Positions 1 to 7,092 of a stretch of DNA of 64,000 nucleotides are shown in pieces (position 1 is the stretch's first letter; the number at the start of each line of letters is the position of its first letter). Source of the DNA: Agromyces ramosus (lineage in GTDB: Bacteria > Actinomycetota > Actinomycetes > Actinomycetales > Microbacteriaceae); contig NZ_JAUSYY010000001.1 of the NCBI RefSeq assembly GCF_030817175.1, forward strand, positions 2,852,001 to 2,916,000, given 5' to 3'. A model generated the notes under the pieces. The model saw nothing but the letters and a program-made list of their open reading frames with translations. It made no database searches and was not told the DNA's origin. The translations under genes were made by a program, and so were the position numbers.

Positions 1-279
1 CCCGCCGTCTCCGAGTGTTCGGTCACCGGATGCTCCTACAACGACCATTCGCACTGCCACGCCGCCGCCGTGACGATCGGCGGCTCGATCGGCGATGCCG
101 AGTGCGCGACGTTCATCCCACTCGGCATCAAGGGCGGGCTCGACAAGGTGATCTCGCACGTCGGCGCGTGCCAGCGGTCGGAGTGCATCCACAACTCCTC
201 GCTCGAGTGCACCGCGCCATCCGTGCGCGTCGGGCCGGGCGCCGTCGACGCCGACTGCCTCACGTACGAGCCGGCCTGA
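1..279 (+). CDS. DUF1540 domain-containing protein, 3' part
   Basis: The reading frame is open from the first base of the window and ends at the TGA at 277-279, so the 5' end is missing. The visible 92 residues have a regular cysteine/histidine pattern: CSVTGCSYN then HSHCHA near the start, and GACQRSECIHNSSLEC towards the end. This CxxxxCxxxxxxxC arrangement, seen twice, is typical of DUF1540, a small cysteine-rich, probably metal-binding domain found as tandem copies in actinobacterial proteins of about 100-110 aa. On that basis little more than the N-terminus is lost. Function is unknown. The gene converges on the flavin reductase gene that ends at 342. Confidence 0.75.
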   Translation, partial: PAVSECSVTGCSYNDHSHCHAAAVTIGGSIGDAECATFIPLGIKGGLDKVISHVGACQRSECIHNSSLECTAPSVRVGPGAVDADCLTYEPA

Positions 280-341
280 GCCCCGAACTCGACGCCCCGG
301 TCCTGCGCGATGCGCAGCACCGGGGCGTTCGTGCACCCCGG

Positions 342-926
342 CTACGCCGCCTTCGCGACGGTCAGGTCGCGCACCTGCGCGAGCGCGCCCGCCCACGGGA
401 TGAGCTGGTCGAGCTGCGTGGCCAGCATGCCGGCGTGGTACTCGGCCGGCGTGAAGACGGAGTAGTTCTCGAAGTCGGTCATGAGTGAGAACGAGACCTG
501 CTGACGCACGTCGGCGACCTGGAGCTCGCCGAGGATGAGGCGCAGGTGCTCGGCCGCGCGGGTGCCGCCGGCGCTGCCGTAGCTCACGAGCCCGGCGGCC
601 TTGTTGTTCCACTCGCCGTAGACGAAGTCGATCGCGTTCTTCAGGGCACCCGAGGTGGAGTGGTTGTACTCGGGTGTCACGAAGATGTAGCCGTCGAACG
701 AGTCGACCTTCCGTGCCCACGCCTTGGTGTGCGCGTTGGCGTACTGGCCCATGCTCGCCGGCACCGCCTCGTCGAGGTGGGGCAGCGCGAAGTCGTTGAG
801 GTCGACGAGCTCGAACTCGGCGTCGGTTCGCGTCGACGCCTGATCGAGCACCCACTTCGCCACCTGGTCGCCGACGCGACCGGGTCGTGTGCTGCCGATG
901 ATGATGCCGATCCTGATTTCGGACAT
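342..926 (-). CDS. NADPH-dependent FMN reductase family protein
   Basis: 194 aa. The N-terminus IRIGIIIGSTRPGRVGDQVAKW is the flavodoxin-like fold with the phosphate-binding GSTRPGR loop, and FVTPEYNHSTSGALKNAIDF (about 84-103) is the family signature contacting the flavin ring. Members are soluble NAD(P)H:FMN or quinone/azo reductases. The length is normal. The ATG is preceded by GGGAAGGGA at a good distance. It is divergent from a MarR regulator at 1013, and the shared intergenic palindrome (949-992) covers both promoters, so derepression of this reductase by a MarR ligand such as a quinone or other electrophile is the natural reading. The substrate is unknown. Confidence 0.9.
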   Translation of the reverse strand: MSEIRIGIIIGSTRPGRVGDQVAKWVLDQASTRTDAEFELVDLNDFALPHLDEAVPASMGQYANAHTKAWARKVDSFDGYIFVTPEYNHSTSGALKNAIDFVYGEWNNKAAGLVSYGSAGGTRAAEHLRLILGELQVADVRQQVSFSLMTDFENYSVFTPAEYHAGMLATQLDQLIPWAGALAQVRDLTVAKAA

Positions 927-948
927 GTGAGTCCCTTCCCGAACGAAG

Positions 949-992
949 TAGTTGACGCGTCATCATAACTCAGGAAGATGACATGTCAACTA
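949..992. promoter_or_regulatory. MarR-type operator overlapping divergent promoters
   Basis: TAGTTGAC (949-956) and GTCAACTA (985-992) are perfect inverted copies, continued inward by GTCATC (959-964) and GATGAC (977-982) around a 12-nt centre. On the minus strand TTGACA (984-989) and TATGAT (962-967), 16 nt apart, form a strong sigma-70-like promoter for the reductase. On the plus strand ATGACA (978-983) and TATGCT (1001-1006), 17 nt apart, serve marR. A dimeric repressor bound here would block both directions. Confidence 0.7.
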
Positions 993-1000
993 AATGCCGG

Positions 1001-1006
1001 TATGCT
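1001..1006 (+). promoter_or_regulatory. -10 box of leaderless marR transcript
   Basis: TATGCT lies six bases before the ATG at 1013, so the mRNA would start at or next to the start codon. The GGAGG at 1007-1011 is only one base from the ATG and is too close to act as a ribosome binding site. Confidence 0.5.
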
Positions 1007-1012
1007 GGAGGC

Positions 1013-1489
1013 ATGTCAGAAGTGTCCGAAGTCGACGAGTCCGAGTGGGAGCTGTTCTCGGCGTTCGCGACGATGTACACCGAGCTCATGCGCGAGTTCG
1101 ATCGCCGCCTCCAGCGCGATGCCGGCATCTCGCAGGGCGACTACGGCGTCATGCTCACGCTGTTCCGTGCCCCCGACCGCCGCCTCCGCCCGGGGGCGCT
1201 CGGCGAGGCCCTCGGCTGGGAGAAGAGCCGCCTGTCGCATCAGCTCACGCGCATGGCCGCGCGCGGACTCGTCGAGCGCGTCGAATGTGACACCGATGGG
1301 CGGGGCACTTGGGTGCTGCTCACCCGCGACGGCCGGCGCGCGCTGCTCGGCTCGATGCGAGACCACGCCGCGGCCATCCGCACGCTCTTCCTCGACGTGC
1401 TCGAACCGCACGAGAAGCGGGCGATCGCAGATGCCTCGGCACGCGTGCTCGAGCGGCTGAACGAGCCGGCGGCGCTCCGGGCCGGCTGA
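1013..1489 (+). CDS. MarR family transcriptional regulator
   Basis: 158 aa from the ATG at 1013. This start was chosen because the in-frame ATG at 983 lies inside the operator palindrome while 1013 is placed for a leaderless mRNA. The winged helix-turn-helix is visible: QGDYGVMLTLF, then LGEALGWEKSRLSHQLTRMAARGLVERV (recognition helix) and the wing with TDGRGTWVLLTRDGRRAL. The flanking helices form the usual dimer interface. It is divergent from the FMN reductase gene and probably represses both itself and the reductase through the 949-992 palindrome. The ligand is unknown. Confidence 0.9.
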   Translation: MSEVSEVDESEWELFSAFATMYTELMREFDRRLQRDAGISQGDYGVMLTLFRAPDRRLRPGALGEALGWEKSRLSHQLTRMAARGLVERVECDTDGRGTWVLLTRDGRRALLGSMRDHAAAIRTLFLDVLEPHEKRAIADASARVLERLNEPAALRAG

Positions 1490-1552
1490 GCGCGTGCGCC
1501 CGCCGGTTCTGCTCTGAGCGGATCGACCTGTCGCCGACCGCACGTCGCGGGC

Positions 1553-1558
1553 TACCCT
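1553..1558 (+). promoter_or_regulatory. -10 box of leaderless XRE regulator transcript
   Basis: TACCCT followed by six bases and the ATG at 1565. No purine-rich ribosome binding site is placed correctly for this ATG. Confidence 0.45.
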
Positions 1559-1564
1559 CGGGGC

Positions 1565-2050
1565 ATGGGCAAGGTCGTCGAATTCCCGCCGCAACCGGGC
1601 TCGCCTGAGCCGAAGCCGCTCGCGAAACCGCTCTGGCGACATGTCGCCGGCGGGGTGCTGCGCACCGAGCGGCTCGAGCAGGGGCGCATCCTCACCGAGG
1701 TCGCCGCGACCGCCGGCGTCTCGCCGCAGTACCTCTCCGAGGTCGAGCGCGGCCGCAAGGAGCCATCGTCGGAAGTACTCGGCTCGGTCGCCCAGGCACT
1801 CGGACTCGACCTCGTCGACGTCGTCGCCCGCGTCGCCGGGCGACTCGGCGCGGCTCGCGACGACGAACGCCGCTCCGAGCGCGAACGTGAGCTGGTGCGG
1901 CGTCGCCCGACCGCGCCGTTCGGCGCAGCGGCACCGGCTCCGGGGCATCCGCTCGATCTCACCGCACCCGCCGACGCGCACTCCCTGTCGGTGATCACCG
2001 GCACCGGCACCGGCGTGTCGAGCGCCGAGGTGTTCCTGCTCGTCGCGTGA
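1565..2050 (+). CDS. ClgR/PopR-like XRE transcriptional regulator
   Basis: 161 aa with one Cro/C1-type helix-turn-helix at about 27-80. The segment AATAGVSPQYLSEVERGRK followed by EPSSEVL closely resembles actinobacterial ClgR/PopR proteins, activators of clp genes. Those regulators are themselves destroyed by ClpP through a short hydrophobic C-terminus ending in alanine; this protein ends FLLVA, a plausible degron of the same kind (inference). The position fits: two clpP-family genes lie at 2759-4002, separated only by the sirtuin gene. The C-terminal half (about 95-150) is charged, then Pro/Ala/Thr rich, and probably disordered. The stop overlaps the GTG start of the sirtuin gene (GTGA), so the two are co-translated. 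The regulator probably controls the ClpP pair. Confidence 0.8.
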   Translation: MGKVVEFPPQPGSPEPKPLAKPLWRHVAGGVLRTERLEQGRILTEVAATAGVSPQYLSEVERGRKEPSSEVLGSVAQALGLDLVDVVARVAGRLGAARDDERRSERERELVRRRPTAPFGAAAPAPGHPLDLTAPADAHSLSVITGTGTGVSSAEVFLLVA

Positions 2051-2749
2051 CCGAATCGGCCCACCCGCGCGTCGTCGTGCTCACGGGGGCCGGCATCTCC
2101 GCCGAGAGCGGGGTGCCGACGTTCCGCGACGCCGGCGGCCTGTGGGAGGGGCATCGCGTCGAAGACGTCGCGACGCCAGAGGCGTTCGCCCGCGACCCCG
2201 ACACGGTGCAACGCTTCTACGACGCGCGACGTCGTGCCGTGGCATCCGTCGTCCCGAATGCCGCACACCTCGCGCTCGCCCGGCTCGAGCGTGCGCTCGG
2301 CGACGGGCTGCTCCTCGTGACGCAGAACATCGACGACCTGCACGAGCGGGCCGGATCCCGCCGCGTCGTGCACATGCACGGCGAGCTGTCGTCGGCGCTG
2401 TGCGGGTCGTGCGGTCGGCGCTCGCCGGTGCCCGGCGACCTCGTCGAGCAGCCGGCGTGCCCGGCATGCGGCGAGCGGATGCTCCGCCCCGACGTCGTGT
2501 GGTTTCGGGGAGCGGCCCTACGACCTCGACGTGATCGAGGCGGCGCTCGAGCGGTGCGAGCTGTTCGTCGCGATCGGCACCTCGGGCGCGGTCTACCCTG
2601 CGGCGGGCTTCGTGCTCGTCGCCGCCGAGTACGGCGCCCGCACGCTCGAGCTCAACCTCGCCGAGAGCGAGATCACGCCGCTCTTCGACGAGACGCGGCT
2701 CGGGCCGGCAAGCGTGCTCGTGCCCGAGTGGGTCGACGAGCTCACCTGA
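2047..2749 (+). pseudogene. Sirtuin NAD-dependent protein deacylase, frameshifted as sequenced
   Basis: The first 152 codons encode a SIR2-family N-terminus: the NAD-binding GAGISAESGVPTFRDAGG, TQNIDDLHERAG, the catalytic histidine in VVHMHGE, and the zinc pair CGSCG/CPACG. After RPDVVWF the frame is lost at TTT 2503-2505. Removing one T restores WFGERPYDLDVIEAALERC and leads into the intact C-terminal frame (2531-2749) with VAIGTSGAVYPAAGF and LNLAESEITPLF. The repaired product would be about 233 aa, normal for a class III bacterial sirtuin. As written, translation would read a nonsense tail to 2859. A base-call error is as likely as a real mutation. The gene converges on the clpP pair with a 9-nt gap. 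Confidence 0.85.
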
Positions 2750-2758
2750 TCACCGCGA

Positions 2759-3382
2759 CTACGCGAGCGCCGCGGCCATGCCCGCACCGACCGGCACCCG
2801 CGAGGTCAGCACGTGGTCGGCGAGACCGTACTCGACCGCCGCTGCGGCGGGCAGGATGAGGTCGCGGTCGGTGTCGTGACGCAGGGTCACGGCATCTCGT
2901 CCGGTGTCGGCCGCGAGCGCCGCCTCGAGCTCGGCGCGGACCCGCACGACCTCGTCGGCGTGGATGATGAGGTCGGGGATCGTGCCGCGCCCCTGCGTCG
3001 AGGGCTGGTGCAGGATGACCCGGCCGTGCGGCAGGATCGAACGCTGGCCCTTGGCCCCGCCGGCGAGCAGCACCGCGGCCGGCCCGCCGGCCTGGCCGAC
3101 GCACGTCGTCGCGACATCCGGCCGGATGTGCTGCATCGTGTCGTAGACCGCGAGCGCCGCGCCGGGCGAGCCGCCGGGGGAGTTCAGGTAGAGGCTGATG
3201 GGCAGGTCGTTCGACTCCGACGCGAGGTGCAGGAACTGCGCGATGAGCACGTTCGCGACGCCGTCGTCGATCTCGGTGCCGAGGTAGACGATGCGCTCGG
3301 AGAGCAGCCGGCTGTAGACGTCGAGCGAGCGCTCGCTGTTGCCGCGCTTCTCGACGACATAGGGAATCGTGTAACTGGTCAT
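2759..3382 (-). CDS. ClpP-like subunit lacking the catalytic serine (ClpR-like)
   Basis: 207 aa with the full ClpP fold signature: LYLNSPGGSPGAALAVYDTM (about 64-83), ILHQPS with the catalytic histidine at 125, the acidic position Asp174 and VEYGLADHVL. The nucleophile motif, GQAASM in typical ClpP, reads GQAGGPAAVLL, placing Gly100 where the serine should be. It should therefore be proteolytically inactive, as for ClpR subunits of cyanobacteria and plastids. Its ATG overlaps the stop of the upstream active clpP by four bases (3379-3382), so equimolar synthesis and a mixed tetradecamer are likely (inference). No leader region precedes the family homology, so it is probably not processed. Confidence 0.85.
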   Translation of the reverse strand: MTSYTIPYVVEKRGNSERSLDVYSRLLSERIVYLGTEIDDGVANVLIAQFLHLASESNDLPISLYLNSPGGSPGAALAVYDTMQHIRPDVATTCVGQAGGPAAVLLAGGAKGQRSILPHGRVILHQPSTQGRGTIPDLIIHADEVVRVRAELEAALAADTGRDAVTLRHDTDRDLILPAAAAVEYGLADHVLTSRVPVGAGMAAALA

Positions 3383-4002
3383 GCCGGGACTCGCAATCCG
3401 GTCTGGGGGTGCACGACCCCCGGGTGCATCTCGCCGAAGCCGTCGGCGACGCGGTCGATGAAGCCGTAGTCGACGGCCTCGCCCGCCGTGTACCAGCGGT
3501 CGCGCAGCGAGTCCTCCGCGAGGCGTTCGACGGGCTGGCCGGTGAACTCCGAGACGAGTCCGAGCACGGTGTCGCGGGTGTAGCGCAGGTCGTCGGCCTG
3601 CAGTTCGACGTCGACCGCGGTGCCGCCGATGCCGGCGGAGCCCTGGTGCATGAGGATGCGCGCATGGGGCAGCGCGAACCGCTTGCCCTTCGTGCCCGCA
3701 GACAGCAGGAACTGGCCGGCGCTCGCCGCGATGCCGACGGCGATCGTCGACACGTCGTTCGGGATCGACCGCATGACATCGGCGATCGCGAGCATCGCCG
3801 ACACCGAGCCGCCGGGGGAGTTGATCCAGAAGCGGATGTCGCGGCGTGGGTCGTCGGCGGCGAGGGTGACGAGCTGCGCGATGAGACGATTGCCGCCCTG
3901 CTGGTCGAGCTCGTCGCCGAGCACGATGATGCGTTCGTGGAAGAGCCGCCTCGTCAGCTCGGCGTCGATCGGATGGATCGGTGGGGTCTCGTGATCGGTC
4001 AT
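3379..4002 (-). CDS. clpP: ATP-dependent Clp protease proteolytic subunit ClpP
   Basis: 207 aa, the usual size. All catalytic residues are visible: Ser94 in GIAASAGQFLL, His119 in ILMHQGS and Asp168 in SLRDRWYTA. FWINSPGGSVSAMLAIADVM (about 59-78) lines the chamber. Clp peptidase cuts unfolded substrates fed by ClpC or ClpX rings in the cytoplasm. It is the first gene of a two-gene operon with the serine-less paralog, which overlaps it by ATGA. Such paired secondary clpP operons (clpP3P4 type) are known in actinobacteria beside a main clpP1P2 locus. No marked ribosome binding site precedes the ATG. An inverted repeat at 4044-4071 lies 42-69 bases upstream and may be an operator. Confidence 0.92.
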   Translation of the reverse strand: MTDHETPPIHPIDAELTRRLFHERIIVLGDELDQQGGNRLIAQLVTLAADDPRRDIRFWINSPGGSVSAMLAIADVMRSIPNDVSTIAVGIAASAGQFLLSAGTKGKRFALPHARILMHQGSAGIGGTAVDVELQADDLRYTRDTVLGLVSEFTGQPVERLAEDSLRDRWYTAGEAVDYGFIDRVADGFGEMHPGVVHPQTGLRVPA

Positions 4003-4043
4003 GCGACCAGCCTGCGCCGGGCGACGGCGTCGTGGGGCGGATG

Positions 4044-4071
4044 CCGCTCTGAGCAGCACTGCCCTCAGCGG
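4044..4071. promoter_or_regulatory. Imperfect inverted repeat upstream of clpP
   Basis: CCGCTCTGAG (4044-4053) and CTCAGCGG (4064-4071) pair except for a 2-nt bulge. The site is centred about 55 bases upstream of the clpP start and could be the target of the nearby ClgR/PopR-like regulator. This is inferred from position only. Confidence 0.3.
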
Positions 4072-4138
4072 AACGCCCTCGCACGACTCGTCGCCCCTCA
4101 TCGCCCCCCGCGTCGCCCCCTCGTCACCCCAGTCGTCG

Positions 4139-4195
4139 CGAGAGTGCGCGTCGTGTCGGAATCGTCGCGGAATTCCGACACGACGCGCACTCTCG
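4139..4195. repeat. 57-nt dispersed palindrome, copy 1
   Basis: Perfect 24-bp arms (4139-4162 and 4172-4195) around a 9-nt loop. The outer ends read CGAGAGTGC/GCACTCTCG and the inner ends TGTCGGAAT/ATTCCGACA. The same outer and inner 9-mers, with a 9-nt loop and different middle bases, recur at 31050-31106. The copy sits just beyond the 3' end of the marR gene at 4221, so it could fold in that mRNA as a terminator or stabiliser. Confidence 0.8.
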
Positions 4196-4220
4196 GCGTC
4201 GGGAGATGGGGAAGGCGGCG

Positions 4221-4742
4221 TCAGCCCGCGCGAGCGACCGCGGGGCCCTCGCTGAACTGGCACGAGGTCGCGGTGAGGCGCTCGTCGGGGTCGAGTCGCG
4301 TGAGCACCGCGCCGGCGATCTCGTAGAGCTGTCCGAGCTGCTCGGGGCTGAGCACGTCGAGCACGCTCGAGCGCACGGTCTCGACGTGACCGGGTGCGGC
4401 CTGGGCGATCAGGTCGAGGCCCGCGTCGGTGACGGTCGCGTTCGTGGCTCGGCGATCCTCGGGGCAGGGGAACCGGCGGATGAGCCCGCGCTCCTCGAGT
4501 CGCCGGGCGACGTGCGAGAGGCGGGGGAGTGTCGCGTTGGTGCGCGCGGCGAGCGCGGTCATGCGCATCGTGCGGTCGGGCGCGCCGGCGAGCGCCATGA
4601 GGGCGCCGTACTCGAAGTGCGTGAGGCCGGCGTCACGCAGGAGCTGCGTGTCGAGCGCGTTCGGCAGCAGTTCGGTGAGCGCGACGAGGCGCACCCACGC
4701 GGCCGACTCCTCGGTGCTCAGCCATCTCGTCTCACTGCTCAT
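4221..4742 (-). CDS. MarR family transcriptional regulator
   Basis: 173 aa. The winged helix-turn-helix includes LTHFEYGALMALAGAPDRTM, then AARTNATLPRLSHVARRLEE (recognition helix) and the wing FPCPEDRRATNATVTDAG. The N- and C-terminal helices match the MarR dimerisation scaffold. The ATG is 6 nt after TAGACT, so the mRNA is probably leaderless. It is divergent from an F420/NADP-type reductase at 4847, and two TTG-N6-CAA sites lie between them, one inside the region from -35 to -10 of this gene. This repeats the arrangement at 342-1489 (MarR divergent from an oxidoreductase), although the two MarR proteins differ. Confidence 0.9.
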   Translation of the reverse strand: MSSETRWLSTEESAAWVRLVALTELLPNALDTQLLRDAGLTHFEYGALMALAGAPDRTMRMTALAARTNATLPRLSHVARRLEERGLIRRFPCPEDRRATNATVTDAGLDLIAQAAPGHVETVRSSVLDVLSPEQLGQLYEIAGAVLTRLDPDERLTATSCQFSEGPAVARAG

Positions 4743-4748
4743 GCGTCG

Positions 4749-4754
4749 AGTCTA
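4749..4754 (-). promoter_or_regulatory. -10 box of leaderless marR transcript
   Basis: TAGACT on the minus strand, six bases before the ATG at 4742. Confidence 0.45.
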
Positions 4755-4763
4755 GCGCATTGG

Positions 4764-4809
4764 TTGACGCGACAACTGATTATCGCTAGAGTGTTGGTTG
4801 TCCCTACAA
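4764..4809. promoter_or_regulatory. Two TTG-N6-CAA operator-like sites
   Basis: TTGACGCGACAA (4764-4775) and TTGTCCCTACAA (4798-4809) are short imperfect palindromes of the same form, 34 bp apart, between the divergent marR and reductase genes. They probably bind the MarR dimer. Confidence 0.5.
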
Positions 4810-4846
4810 GTAATCGCGTCGAACGGCGCGTGGAGGAGAACCACAC

Positions 4847-5419
4847 ATGACCACCGTCAGCATCATCGGATCCGGCAACATGGGCAACGCGATCGGAGCC
4901 ATCGTGGCCGCCGGCGGCAACACCGTCGAGTTCATCGGTCGCGACACGGCCGACACGATCAACGGCGACATCGTCGTGCTCGCCGTGCCGCACCCCGCGC
5001 TCGACGAGATCGTCGCGACCCGCGGCGCACAGCTCGCCGGCAAGATCGTCGTCGACATCACGAACCCGCTGAACTTCGAGACCTTCGACTCGCTCGTCGC
5101 GCCCGCCGACGGATCGCGGGCGAGCGAACTCGCCGAAGCGCTGCCCGAGTCCCGCGTGCTCAAGGCGTTCAACACGAACTTCGCCGCGACGCTCGCGACG
5201 AAGTCGGTCGGCGGCCAGCCGACGACCGTGCTCATCGCGGGCGACGACGACCTCGCCAAGCAGCAGCTCGCCGACGTCGTGCGTGCCGGCGGCGTCGCCG
5301 CGGTCGACGCCGGCCGCCTCGGCCGGGCGCGAGAGCTCGAAGCGCTCGGCTTCCTCCAGCTCACGCTCGCGGTGCAGGAGAAGACCGGCTGGGACGCCGG
5401 GTTCGCCCTCGTCTCCTGA
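4847..5419 (+). CDS. NADPH-dependent F420 reductase-like oxidoreductase
   Basis: 190 aa. The N-terminal Rossmann motif VSIIGSGNMGNAIGAIVAAG and the central DITNPLNFETFDSL and VLKAFNTNFAATL segments are those of the NADP oxidoreductase, coenzyme F420-dependent family (COG2085). Related proteins pass hydride between NADPH and F420 or reduce small substrates. This copy is short (family about 190-220 aa) and no F420-specific residue can be assigned by eye, so the acceptor is open. The ribosome binding site is GGAGGA about 11 bases upstream. Expression is probably set by the divergent MarR at 4742. Confidence 0.85.
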   Translation: MTTVSIIGSGNMGNAIGAIVAAGGNTVEFIGRDTADTINGDIVVLAVPHPALDEIVATRGAQLAGKIVVDITNPLNFETFDSLVAPADGSRASELAEALPESRVLKAFNTNFAATLATKSVGGQPTTVLIAGDDDLAKQQLADVVRAGGVAAVDAGRLGRARELEALGFLQLTLAVQEKTGWDAGFALVS

Positions 5420-5422
5420 CGA

Positions 5423-6217
5423 TCAGGCGATGCCGCGCAGGTACCTGAGCTGCGCTCGAACGGATGCCTCGGCTGCGCTTCGCACCGAGGCATCCGTGTC
5501 GAAGTACACGACGTCGGTGACCGCCTCGGTCGACGCGTCGTCGCCGAGCTGGCGCAAGGCGCCGCGCACCTGCTCGAGACGTTCGGCACGGTGGGTGAGA
5601 TAGGCGTCGCAGACCGCCGTGAGATCGGGCAGCACCGGACCGTGTCCGGGGAGCACCGTCGTGGGCCCCGGCGCGCCGAGCGCGCGGAGCCGGCCGAGCG
5701 AGTGGAGGTAGGGCCCGAGCGAGCCGTCGGGATCGGCGATGATCGTCGTGCCCGCGCCGAGGATGGTGTCGCCCGTGAGCACCGACCCGAAGTCGCCGTC
5801 GCCCGCGAGCACGAAGCACGCCGAGTCGGCGGTATGCCCGGGGGTGGCGAGCACGTGGATCTCGAGGCCGGCGGCCACGACGAGCTCGCTGTCGGTGAGT
5901 GGCTCGGCGGCGAAGCAGTGTACGGGGTCGATCGCGCGCACCGGGGCATCCGTCATGCGATGGAACGCGTCGAGCCCCTCGACGTGGTCGGCGTGGTGGT
6001 GCGTGACGAGCACGAGCTCGACCCGACCGGCGCTCGCGAGCCGGCTGAGGTGCCCGTGGTCGTCGGGACCGGGGTCGACGATGACGACACTGCTCGCGCC
6101 CGGCGCGCGCAGCACGTAGGAGTTCGTGCCGCCGAGGGTCATCGGGCCGGCGTTCGGTGCGAGCAGGAGCCGGGTGAACGGGGTGGCCTGCTCGCCGGGT
6201 GCTGCGGGCTCATCCAT
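5423..6217 (-). CDS. MBL fold metallo-hydrolase
   Basis: 264 aa from the ATG at 6217. The ATG at 6235 is also in frame, but TACACT lies 7 nt before 6217, matching the leaderless pattern of its neighbours. The metallo-beta-lactamase motif THHHADHVEG gives the HxHxDH metal site; further ligands are in ATPGHTADS, LTGDTIL and LPGHGPV. These residues make it a binuclear zinc hydrolase of the glyoxalase II/LACTB2 type. The C-terminal 60-70 residues (from about VCDAYLTHRAERLEQV) form the helical region common in LACTB2-like proteins. The substrate is unknown. It ends 3 nt from the converging reductase gene. Confidence 0.88.
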   Translation of the reverse strand: MDEPAAPGEQATPFTRLLLAPNAGPMTLGGTNSYVLRAPGASSVVIVDPGPDDHGHLSRLASAGRVELVLVTHHHADHVEGLDAFHRMTDAPVRAIDPVHCFAAEPLTDSELVVAAGLEIHVLATPGHTADSACFVLAGDGDFGSVLTGDTILGAGTTIIADPDGSLGPYLHSLGRLRALGAPGPTTVLPGHGPVLPDLTAVCDAYLTHRAERLEQVRGALRQLGDDASTEAVTDVVYFDTDASVRSAAEASVRAQLRYLRGIA

Positions 6218-6224
6218 GCCCCGA

Positions 6225-6230
6225 AGTGTA
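6225..6230 (-). promoter_or_regulatory. -10 box of leaderless MBL hydrolase transcript
   Basis: TACACT on the minus strand, seven bases before the ATG at 6217. Confidence 0.4.
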
Positions 6231-6381
6231 TCCACTCGGGCTGCCCGCCGGCCGGTACGCCGTCACGTGCGGGACGGTCGGTCGTGGGCGTCGCTGTGGG
6301 GCGTCCGAGCGTCCACCCCTCGCGCCGATCGGCCCCCGAACGCGTGTACTCCGCACCGGTGCGTGAGCGACCGGCGCGGCC

Positions 6382-6387
6382 TAGTCT
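6382..6387 (+). promoter_or_regulatory. -10 box of leaderless Nudix transcript
   Basis: TAGTCT, seven bases before the ATG at 6395. Confidence 0.45.
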
Positions 6388-6394
6388 GAGAGGC

Positions 6395-7024
6395 ATGGAC
6401 AGCGAGCTCGAATCCCTGACCGATCCGAAGGCGACCGGCTCAGCGGCAACCGTGGTGCTGTTGCGCGACGGCGAGCGCGGGCTCGAGGTGCTCCTCGCCG
6501 AGCGCCCCCACGACCGCGGCTCGTTCGCCGGAGCCTGGGTTTTCCCGGGCGGCGCGGTCGACCCGGCGGATGCCGCCGGCGGGGCCTTCGACTCCGAAGA
6601 CGCCGCGCTCCGTGCCGCCGTGCGCGAGACGCGAGAGGAGATCGGGCTTGAGCTCGACCGCCGCGAACTCGTGCCCTTCTCGCGATGGACGCCGCCGAAG
6701 AACTCGCCGAAGCAGCTCACCACCACGTTCTTCGCGGTGCGCGTCCCCGAGGGCGAGATCCGGCCCGCGCCCGACGAGGTCGCCGCGGTCGAGTGGGTGC
6801 GCCCCGTCGACGCACTCGAACGGCACGCGGCCGGCAGCATGACCCTGTGGCCGCCGACGTGGGTCACCCTGCACGGCCTGGTGCACGCGGCATCCGTCGA
6901 CGAGGCCCTCGCCGAGCTCCGCAGCGGCGAGGTGCGCCCCTACATCGCGAAGCGAAGCGACGACGGCCGCACCATCCTCTGGCAGGACGACGACGAGTAC
7001 GACACCCCGCGTCGCCGAGGGTAA
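6395..7024 (+). CDS. Nudix hydrolase, C-terminus probably frameshifted
   Basis: 209 aa as written. AWVFPGGAVDPADAAGG leads into the Nudix box with RETREEIGLEL; the first acidic position is Asp instead of Glu. A DxxD-containing FPGGAVD is usual in the NUDT7/8/19-like branch (CoA and related diphosphatases), but the substrate is not certain. The C-terminus DEYDTPRRRG looks artificial. In the next frame the sequence continues VAEGNQHRLVMDGLPWVYVN and then TLGAG to a TGA at 7086-7088, five bases before the next gene. One extra C in CCCC 7005-7008 would explain this, and the true gene would then be 6395-7088. The start is set by the leaderless -10 box. Confidence 0.85.
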   Translation: MDSELESLTDPKATGSAATVVLLRDGERGLEVLLAERPHDRGSFAGAWVFPGGAVDPADAAGGAFDSEDAALRAAVRETREEIGLELDRRELVPFSRWTPPKNSPKQLTTTFFAVRVPEGEIRPAPDEVAAVEWVRPVDALERHAAGSMTLWPPTWVTLHGLVHAASVDEALAELRSGEVRPYIAKRSDDGRTILWQDDDEYDTPRRRG

Positions 7025-7092
7025 CCAGCACCGGCTCGTCATGGACGGACTGCCCTGGGTCTACGTCAACACCCTCGGCGCCGGATGATCGC

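Noticed and set aside
983..1012. Earlier ATG for the first marR gene
   Set aside because: It would put the operator arm 985-992 in the coding region, and no ribosome binding site precedes it; the leaderless start at 1013 fits better.
7041..7088. Separate 15-codon peptide gene upstream of the FAD oxidoreductase
   Set aside because: Its sequence continues upstream in frame as a plausible Nudix C-terminus, so it is better explained by a one-base frameshift than by an independent small gene.
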